From DASYXZ01 sp035934315 (GTDB lineage: Bacteria; Acidobacteriota; Terriglobia; UBA7540), in assembly GCA_035934315.1 (NCBI GenBank), contig DASYXZ010000019.1, forward strand, positions 1-46,975: a DNA stretch of 46,975 bases, written 5' to 3'. Shown piece after piece: positions 41,063-46,975 of this stretch (position 1 is its first letter; each line of letters begins with the position of its first letter). The notes below the pieces were generated by a model. That model was not told the origin of the DNA, ran no database searches, and saw nothing but the letters and a program-made list of their open reading frames with translations. Both the position numbers and the translations under genes were made by a program.

Positions 41063-42700
41063 ATGAAACCTGCGCTCGTAACGGTCGGATTAATTCTAGC
41101 CGTGGGAATGGCCGCCGCTCAGGATCACCCGTCGATGGATTCGGCCAAGCCTGCGGTTCTGATGTCAGGCATGGGAAATCTTCTCCACCCAATTTCAACC
41201 AAGAGTGCTGAGGCCCAGCGCTTCTTCGACCAGGGGCTGACGCTGGTCTACGCTTTTAACCATGAAGAAGCCGCGCGTTCCTTCCATCGCGCTGCTGAAC
41301 TCGACCCGCAAGCTGCGATGCCGTGGTGGGGCATCGCGCTGGCCGTTGGCCCGAACTACAACATGGACGTTGACCCGGCTCGCGAGAAAGAAGCATACGA
41401 CGCGATTCAAAAAGCGCGCGTGCTGGCCGCGAACGGCCCTCAAAACGAGCGCGCCTATATCGAAGCGCTGGCCCGGCGATATTCGCGCGACCCAAAAGCT
41501 GACCTGAAAGCACTGGCGGTGAATTACAAGAATGCCATGCGTGACGTCGTCGCGCGCTATCCGGATGATCTTGATGCGGCCACCCTGTATGCCGAAAGCA
41601 TGATGGACCTTCATCCCTGGCAATTGTGGACGCTGGACGGGAAGCCGACCGAAGACACTGATGACATCATCGCCGTTCTTCAATCTGTTTTGCGGCGCGA
41701 CCCGCAGCACATCGGCGCCAATCATTACTATATCCATGCAACGGAGGCGTCGCCTTATCCCGAGAAAGCGCTGACCAGCGCGCGCCGGCTTGAAACTCTG
41801 GTACCTGCTGCGGGACACTTGGTTCACATGCCGGCGCACATTTATGAGCGCACAGGATTTTACTCGAGAGCGGCCCGGGCCAATCGGAACGCGGCCGCCG
41901 CCGATCGCGCCTATCTCAGAACCACTGGAACTCAGGGTGGCGTTTACGACCTGATGTACTACAGCCACAATCTCCATTTCCTGGCGTTTTCTGCGAGCAT
42001 GGAGGGGCGGTTTGCGGAAGCGAAAGGGGCCGCTGACCAACTAGTGGGCAATGTGAGCGCCAGCGTGAAACAAATGCCTATGCTTGAATCGTTTTTGCCC
42101 GTGCCCATTTACATGCTGGTTCGATTCAATCGTTGGGATGACATTTTGAACCTTCCGGCGCCTGACGCATCGCTGAGCGTGACGAACGCCATTTGGCACT
42201 ACGCGCGCGGCGTCGCATTCGCAGGCCATGGTGACACAGCCAAAGCAAAGCAAGAGCGACAGGCGCTTGCAGCCGCAATTGAGAAACAGCCGGCGGACGC
42301 AACGTTTGGTTTCAATACCGCGCGCAGCGTTTTGGGTCTGGCCTTGGAAGTTCTTGATGCCCGCTTTGGCGCCGCACAGGGTGACCACAAAGGGAGCATC
42401 GAGCATTGGCGGCGCGCTGTGGCGATGCAGGACGCGATGCTCTACGATGAGCCTCCCGATTGGTACTATCCTGTGCGTGAGTCGCTGGGCGCCGCGCTCG
42501 CCAGTGACGGCCAATATGACGAGGCCGCAAAAGTTTTTCGCGCTGACCTTGACCAAAATCCGCGCAACCCGCGTTCTCTCTTCGGCTTGTGGCAGACGCT
42601 AAAAGCGCAACACAAAACGGCGGACGCGGAGTGGGTTCACCAGGAGTTTGAGAAAGCGTGGAAGGACGCAGACGTGCAATTGCAAATGAAAGATTTATAG
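41063..42700 (+). CDS. Exported TPR-repeat protein
   Basis: 545 residues. Signal peptide MKPALVTVGLILAVGMAAAQ, then TPR-like helical repeats over the whole length: residues about 50-80 (AQRFFDQGLTLVYAFNHEEAA then SFHRAAELDP), and again near 470-525 (GAALASDGQYDEAAKVFRAD). The motif HYYIHATEASPYPEKAL and HMPAHIYERTGFY (near 225-265) with several His is a distinctive conserved block in this protein group, widespread in Acidobacteriota and Bacteroidetes; its role is unknown. Start at 41063 is chosen for the signal peptide; the frame opens at a TTG at 41012. It converges on a GH3 gene. Confidence 0.88.
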   Translation: MKPALVTVGLILAVGMAAAQDHPSMDSAKPAVLMSGMGNLLHPISTKSAEAQRFFDQGLTLVYAFNHEEAARSFHRAAELDPQAAMPWWGIALAVGPNYNMDVDPAREKEAYDAIQKARVLAANGPQNERAYIEALARRYSRDPKADLKALAVNYKNAMRDVVARYPDDLDAATLYAESMMDLHPWQLWTLDGKPTEDTDDIIAVLQSVLRRDPQHIGANHYYIHATEASPYPEKALTSARRLETLVPAAGHLVHMPAHIYERTGFYSRAARANRNAAAADRAYLRTTGTQGGVYDLMYYSHNLHFLAFSASMEGRFAEAKGAADQLVGNVSASVKQMPMLESFLPVPIYMLVRFNRWDDILNLPAPDASLSVTNAIWHYARGVAFAGHGDTAKAKQERQALAAAIEKQPADATFGFNTARSVLGLALEVLDARFGAAQGDHKGSIEHWRRAVAMQDAMLYDEPPDWYYPVRESLGAALASDGQYDEAAKVFRADLDQNPRNPRSLFGLWQTLKAQHKTADAEWVHQEFEKAWKDADVQLQMKDL

Positions 42701-42755
42701 AAGCAAAGTGTTTGCCTTGACTGGTAGGGGACGTGCTACCGGCGCACAGTTGTAC

Positions 42756-42778
42756 AAAGTATTCCGGAAACATACTTT
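42756..42778. terminator. Possible bidirectional terminator between TPR and GH3 genes
   Basis: AAAGTAT pairs with ATACTTT over 9 bases, with a T-run following on the plus side. It lies in the 77-base gap between the two convergent genes and touches the GH3 stop codon. Confidence 0.5.
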
Positions 42779-44628
42779 TAATACGTCAGCCCGTAGCCAT
42801 AACGGAAAAGTGGATTGTAATGCGGACTCCCCACATGGATGGGAACCTGGGCCATGGTGCGCGGCCAGGAGAAAGTTAGTTTGCCGGTGGGCTTGTAATT
42901 TCCAAAGAGCACGTCGGCTACGCCCTGGCCTTCCGTTCCGGGCAGCCATGCGGCGAGAAACGCATCAGCCTTATCCAATACATCTTTGATGATCATAGGC
43001 CGCCCCGAAATGAGAATGACCACCACAGGAATTCCGGCGCTCTTCATGTTGTTGATGGCCGTAACATCTTCCGGCGCGAGCGTGAGGTCGGTGCGGTCGC
43101 CGAGCATTTCAGCGTAGGGAGTTTCACCCACCACCACAATTCCGAGCGATGCGCCTTCAGCCCCGGTGCCGTCCCTGGAAAAAGTAACTTTGGTATTTTT
43201 CGAAACGGTGTTTCGGATGGCGGCGAGAATGGTGGTCCCGCCCGGCGTAACGTTCCCGCTCGCTCCCTGCCACGTGATGGTCCAGCCTCCGCATTGGTTT
43301 CCCATGTCGTCCGCGCTTTTGCCGGCCACGTGAATGCGCGCCACAGTCTTTGAAATGGGCAGTGTTTTGTGGTCATTCTTGAGCAGCACAATCGACTGGC
43401 GCACCAGCTCGCGCGCGACTGCCCTATGCTCGGGCGACCCGAAAGTTTTCCAAAGTCTCCGGTCGGCGAGCGGCGAATAGCCTTTAGCCATCAGGCCCAT
43501 GGCAAACTTAACCCGCAGGATGCGCGTGACCGCGTCATCAATCCGAGACATCGGGACTTTGCCCTCATTCACCAGTTCTTTCAAGGTATCGTAGAACTCC
43601 CTATATTTGTCCGGCACCATCACCATATCCATGCCGGCGTTGATGGAAGTCTCAATCTGTTGCTTGCGGTCTCCGGGCAGCTCGTCGAGCGCGTTGTAGT
43701 CCGAGATGAGGAAGCCCTCAAATCCCAATTCATTTTTCAGAATATCCGTTAGCAGTCTTTTGCTCGCCGAACATTTGGTGCCATTCCAACTACTGTAGGA
43801 CGGCATGATGGAACCGACGCCGGCCCGAACAGCGGCGACGTAACCTTGCATGTGAATTTTCCGCAGCGTGGCCTCATCAACGCGAGTGTCGCCCTGGTCA
43901 AGTCCATGATTCAGGCCCGTTCCCATCGTAGTGCCTCCATCCCCCACGTAATGCTTGGCACATGCTAAAACCGAAAGAGGACTTGCCAGGTCCTGCCCCT
44001 GGAATCCCATCACGGCAGCCCGGCCTAGCAGCGCCGGCATCTCCGGCGTTTCCCCGTAGCCCTCATAGGTGCGGCCCCAGCGGATATCTTGCGGGACGGT
44101 GACGCAGGGGCCGAATGCCCAGTTGATTCCCGTCGCGCGAACTTCTTCAGCGGTAATGCGGGCCGCTTTCATCACCAGTTCCGGATTGTGGGCGCAACCT
44201 TCGCCGATGTTATGGGGAAAGATCGTCGCGCCCAGAATGTTGTTGTGCCCGTGCACCGCGTCAATTCCATAAAGTAGAGGAATGGCGAGGCGCGTTTTCA
44301 TTGCTTCGGCCGTAACTTGCTCGACCGTGTCAGTCCAGTCCTGCAGCGTGTTGCCGGACTTCGGGTCGGAGTTGCCACCGCTTAACACCGAGCCCAGATA
44401 ATATTTTTGAACGTCCCTGAGGTCTTTCAGACCGCGGAGGTCGGCCTGGGTCATTTGGCCTATCTTCTCGTCCAGGGTCATTTTCGCCAGCAGAGCCTTG
44501 GCTTGGGAGTCGTAGGCAGAAAATGGTTTGACCTTGGAAGCGGGTCTGCTGATCCCCGATGGAATCATAAGAACCGCCGCAAGGGCAGCGCCGGCAAAGG
44601 GCAAGGTTCGAAATGGATGAAAGCGCAT
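42778..44628 (-). CDS. Secreted glycoside hydrolase family 3 (beta-glucosidase/exo-glucanase-like)
   Basis: 616 residues. Signal peptide about 1-30. The N-terminal GH3 domain (about 40-360) has LLYGIDAVHGHNNILGATIF, AKHYVGDGGT and the nucleophile Asp in GFLISDYNAL (near 305); the second alpha-beta domain (about 400-610) has SIVLLKNDHKTLP and the AWLPGTEGQGVADVLFGNY motif. Like barley-type exo-glucanases it ends without a FnIII domain. It should remove glucose from beta-glucans outside the cytoplasm. Start: ATG at 44628 with GGGAGG about 10 nt upstream; TTG at 44634 is possible. Confidence 0.95.
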   Translation of the reverse strand: MRFHPFRTLPFAGAALAAVLMIPSGISRPASKVKPFSAYDSQAKALLAKMTLDEKIGQMTQADLRGLKDLRDVQKYYLGSVLSGGNSDPKSGNTLQDWTDTVEQVTAEAMKTRLAIPLLYGIDAVHGHNNILGATIFPHNIGEGCAHNPELVMKAARITAEEVRATGINWAFGPCVTVPQDIRWGRTYEGYGETPEMPALLGRAAVMGFQGQDLASPLSVLACAKHYVGDGGTTMGTGLNHGLDQGDTRVDEATLRKIHMQGYVAAVRAGVGSIMPSYSSWNGTKCSASKRLLTDILKNELGFEGFLISDYNALDELPGDRKQQIETSINAGMDMVMVPDKYREFYDTLKELVNEGKVPMSRIDDAVTRILRVKFAMGLMAKGYSPLADRRLWKTFGSPEHRAVARELVRQSIVLLKNDHKTLPISKTVARIHVAGKSADDMGNQCGGWTITWQGASGNVTPGGTTILAAIRNTVSKNTKVTFSRDGTGAEGASLGIVVVGETPYAEMLGDRTDLTLAPEDVTAINNMKSAGIPVVVILISGRPMIIKDVLDKADAFLAAWLPGTEGQGVADVLFGNYKPTGKLTFSWPRTMAQVPIHVGSPHYNPLFRYGYGLTY

Positions 44629-44734
44629 TGGCAAAAGACCTCCCGATATGTTTTTGGTATTTTAGCGGTTCGTATCTTCCTGTGCACCGATCCTGTGTCC
44701 CCCGAACGCTACTTGTACATACCACACGATGGTG

Positions 44735-44750
44735 TTTACGTACATGTAAA
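44735..44750 (-). promoter_or_regulatory. Candidate operator TTTAC-N6-GTAAA upstream of GH3
   Basis: A 5-base inverted repeat around GTACAT, about 107 bases before the GH3 start. The GTACAT core recurs at 44715-44720. Size and symmetry suit a LacI/GntR-type repressor, but no regulator gene is near. Confidence 0.3.
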
Positions 44751-44883
44751 TGATGCTTCGGAAGGCATCGGCGAGCGCAGTCATTCTCGCCTGAGAGGGA
44801 ATGATCCGTCAGTTGACGGGTGTCGAGATGGATCCAATTCCAAATAACACCAATTCCGACCAAACAGACTGTCGAAAAGCCCG

Positions 44884-46242
44884 CTAGCTCTTGATTTGCC
44901 TTGCGCTCTCGTCCCAAACCGCCGCGCTATTATTAAAGTAAGAGTAGTTCGCCATGTGGATGGCGATGGCGGCGTTGTTGCCGAACTCCGCATCCTCAAT
45001 GGGCTGGCGCCGCGATTTGACCGACTGGAAAAAATTCCACAGGTGATCGCGCGTATCGTCATAGCCGGCAGGCGCGTGGAAATTTGTGGCCGAGTCAACT
45101 TTTTGACTGGCTGGTTTCGGCTGGTGCTCTTCGCGCCACTTTTGGGCATACGCGGAGCGCATGGCGCTCGGCCACGCTGGAGTGCACGGGCTGTGCTCAA
45201 GGCCATCCTGCACGCCGACGCTGAGTGAGCCGGGATTTTCAACCCCGTGAATTTCCAGAATCCCGTGGTCGCCCATAAAGCGGAAGCCATTCTCCGTTTC
45301 GGTGTTCAGCGTAACGCGCAGGGTGCAACTGAAGTCGCCGTAATCGTACACCGTGGTCATCACGTCCGGAACGTCGCGCCCATCGTTCCATCGGTAGAGG
45401 CCGCCCTGGGTGAAAGCGCGTTTGGGCGGCGCCGTAATGCCCATCACGTAGTGGATGCCGGTCAGATGGTGGATGCACAGGTCGCCCGGAATGCCCTCGC
45501 CATAATCCTGGAACGCGCGCCAGCGAGCCCAGCGTGTCGCGTCAAAAGGCCGCTTGGGAGCGGAGCCGAGCCATGTGTCCCAGTTAACAGTTTGCGCCGA
45601 AAGGTCGGGCGGAATGGAATACCACCACGCGCCACAGTGGCTGTTGCGCCCCATGGTTGCTTCCACCAGACAAACCTTGCCGATGGCGTGCCCAGCGAGC
45701 AAATCTTTCGCCTTGGTGTAAACCACGGAGCTTGGTTCCTGGCTGCCAATCTGCACGATGCGATTATTTTTCTTGGCGGCATCGATAATTTCAAAACCTT
45801 CCTCAACCAGATGCGTCATCGGCTTCTCGCAATAAATGTCTTTGCCCGCTGCGCAGGCGTCCACGATGATCTGCTTGTGCCAATGGTCCGGCACGGCGGC
45901 GACGATGCAATCGATATCCTTATTATCGAGCAGCTCCTGGTAGCGGGCAGTGATGGCGGCCGGTTTATCCTTCAGGATTTCTTTGGCCAGCGTGCGGCGG
46001 CCTTCGTAAAGGTCGCAGGCGGCGGCACATTCGACTCCGGGCAGGCGGATCGACGTGCCCAGCAGCCCCGCGCCCCTCATGCCCACGCCAATCATGCCGA
46101 ACCGAACCGTGTCGCTGGGCGGAACGGGCGCGAGCGCTGCGGCCGCCGCAGAGCCGGACTCCAGCAAGAAGGAATGCGCGGCAATCGTGGCGCCCGCTGC
46201 CGATTGCATGAAGCCGCGGCGGGACAGAGTTATGCGTTTCAT
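44884..46242 (-). CDS. Tat-exported Gfo/Idh/MocA-family oxidoreductase
   Basis: 452 residues. Tat signal SRRGFMQSA (residues 7-15) then Ala-rich helix; the NAD(P)-binding domain starts near 45 with RFGMIGVGMRGAGLLG; the CEKPMTH motif (near 137) is the Gfo/Idh signature, and the C-terminal half forms the open beta-sheet with GDLCIHHLTGIHYVMG (His as likely catalytic residue). It probably oxidises or rearranges sugars in the periplasm; many exported Gfo/Idh enzymes in Acidobacteriota and Planctomycetota are unstudied. CAGGAGATTC precedes ATG at 46242. It reads toward the GH3 gene, 255 bases on. Confidence 0.94.
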   Translation of the reverse strand: MKRITLSRRGFMQSAAGATIAAHSFLLESGSAAAAALAPVPPSDTVRFGMIGVGMRGAGLLGTSIRLPGVECAAACDLYEGRRTLAKEILKDKPAAITARYQELLDNKDIDCIVAAVPDHWHKQIIVDACAAGKDIYCEKPMTHLVEEGFEIIDAAKKNNRIVQIGSQEPSSVVYTKAKDLLAGHAIGKVCLVEATMGRNSHCGAWWYSIPPDLSAQTVNWDTWLGSAPKRPFDATRWARWRAFQDYGEGIPGDLCIHHLTGIHYVMGITAPPKRAFTQGGLYRWNDGRDVPDVMTTVYDYGDFSCTLRVTLNTETENGFRFMGDHGILEIHGVENPGSLSVGVQDGLEHSPCTPAWPSAMRSAYAQKWREEHQPKPASQKVDSATNFHAPAGYDDTRDHLWNFFQSVKSRRQPIEDAEFGNNAAIAIHMANYSYFNNSAAVWDESARQIKS

Positions 46243-46269
46243 AGAAAGAATCTCCTGTTTTGGGCGAAG

Positions 46270-46311
46270 TTGGAAATTAGAAATTTATAACTGGAAACTG
46301 GAAATTAAAAA
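46270..46311. repeat. Short imperfect tandem repeats (GGAAATTAGAAATT type)
   Basis: Units such as TGGAAATTA, GAAATTTA, CTGGAAACT and GGAAATTAA follow each other upstream of the Gfo/Idh gene. This kind of degenerate TGGAAATT repeat is common in intergenic DNA of environmental genomes; no function is known. Confidence 0.55.
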
Positions 46312-46975
46312 CTCGTCATGGATTTCGACTTCCCATTTTTAAGTTTCCATCCTGATGCTATTACTCTGGGTCGATGGAGGCAAGTAGAATTGTTTCTGAT
46401 TATTTTCTATATCCCGCCCGCGATCCCGTAAAGCTCGGAAACAAGCCTCCGTTGCCCACAGGCTTCTCAATAAAGTACCGCAAGATTTGCTCTTCAATCT
46501 TGCGGTTTTTCCACATCTTTTCTTGAAGCCTTTGGCTTGCATCGGCAAAGAACTGGAATAGCCGCAAATTCAGAGGACGGAAGTTGCGCTACGTTCAATG
46601 TTTTTCCGTTCTTCGCCCGTGATGCCGTAAAACTCGCGAGCAAGCTCGCTTGAACAAGGCGGTAGCTTCGCTACCGCAGTCCAAAGCGGCCCTGCTGCTT
46701 CCTGCCTACCGCCTTCCTGCGTTCATCCCGTCCCGCTCCCACCGCCTACTTAAAACTCAACTCACTCAAAGCTCCAACCCATCGCATCACGCCAGTCAGA
46801 TAGCACAAGAGAGTATCTCCAGGCTTTATGTGTTTCGCATATTTCATTTGTGAAGCACGGAAGCCACTTATTGAAGAACCCGCTTGGCGGATTGCAATTC
46901 TGGTCATTCAACAAGGAAACGGCTTGCCTCCCCGCCATTGTCCCGCGGACCGCGTTTTGGAATTGTTCCAATAAC
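46312..46975. other. Terminal 664 bases without a recognised gene
   Basis: Frames are short and lack ribosome sites. Two strong hairpins are present (46636-46649 and 46659-46677). A minus-strand frame near 46381-46540 reads as protein-like (KMWKNRKIEEQILRYFIEKP) but has no start or family I know, and a frame open to the window edge on the minus strand (46762-46971) may be the end of a gene outside. It may be a decayed gene area. Confidence 0.4.
46636..46677. repeat. Two perfect hairpins in tandem
   Basis: GCGAGC-AA-GCTCGC (46636-46649) and GCGGTAGC-TTC-GCTACCGC (46659-46677), separated by 9 bases. The second has an 8-base stem and a 3-base loop. They resemble REP-type palindromes; no transposase was seen with them. 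Confidence 0.6.

Noticed and set aside
45247..46290. 347-codon plus-strand frame opposite the Gfo/Idh gene
   Set aside because: Complement of a gene with clear NAD-binding and Tat motifs; shadow composition.

Overview
The window looks like a chromosomal segment of a Gram-negative soil or sediment bacterium, most likely an Acidobacteriota. This is inferred from content: a large Ser/Thr kinase with C-terminal TPRs, a tgt-yajC-secD-secF block running into TonB/ExbB/ExbD/ExbD genes, many TPR and lipid-anchored proteins, Tat-exported Gfo/Idh and GH3 enzymes, and hairpin-paired intergenic repeats. No rRNA, tRNA, CRISPR array, phage or intact insertion sequence was recognised. Base composition looks moderately GC-rich and even.

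Layout. (1) 1-2777, minus: the 5' part of a membrane Ser/Thr kinase-TPR protein, cut by the window edge. (2) About 3.0-7.0 kb, minus: an island of very small genes, most with strong Shine-Dalgarno sites: a histone H1-like basic protein, two DUF3309 mini membrane proteins, two CsbD proteins, a DUF3341/general-stress-type protein with a possible leader ORF, an orphan acidic protein, a YtxH protein and an Lmo0937-type mini membrane protein. (3) 7.7-9.4 kb, plus: a Crp/Fnr regulator and an ECF sigma factor, reading away from the island. (4) 9.7-21.2 kb, plus: Yip1-like membrane protein, tgt, yajC, secD, secF, a polytopic TonB protein, exbB, two exbD, a TPR lipoprotein, a strong terminator, and a bifunctional (p)ppGpp synthetase/hydrolase. 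(5) 21.3-26.4 kb: ribosomal protein L28 (minus), a lipid-anchored PpiC foldase (plus), and a three-gene biotin-dependent acyl-CoA carboxylase set (minus). (6) 26.5-30.7 kb, minus: a small membrane protein, an FnIII lipoprotein, hslU, hslV and a DUF486 protein. (7) 30.8-35.5 kb, minus: accD-folC-plsC-SDR-outer-membrane-lipoprotein-carrier-like gene, a lipid/envelope set with almost no spacing. (8) 35.6-40.6 kb, minus: rplU-rpmA-obg-nadD-rsfS, a sigma-54 activator, rlmH and cobO, driven by a near-consensus promoter upstream of rplU. (9) 41-46.2 kb: an exported TPR protein (plus), a secreted GH3 glycosidase and a Tat-exported Gfo/Idh oxidoreductase (minus). The last 0.7 kb has hairpins and repeats but no recognised gene.

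How it fits together. The centre is housekeeping: protein export and energised envelope transport, stringent response, carboxylation for fatty acid or propionate metabolism, HslUV proteolysis, and ribosome assembly. The most accessory-looking part is the stress-protein island beside the Crp/Fnr and ECF regulators. It carries two copies each of DUF3309 and CsbD genes and is the best candidate for an undescribed envelope or desiccation stress module. Other points of note are the TonB fused to four membrane segments, the enlarged SecF, the receiver-less sigma-54 activator inside a ribosome-maturation cluster, and two related double-hairpin repeats around rpmA-rplU.
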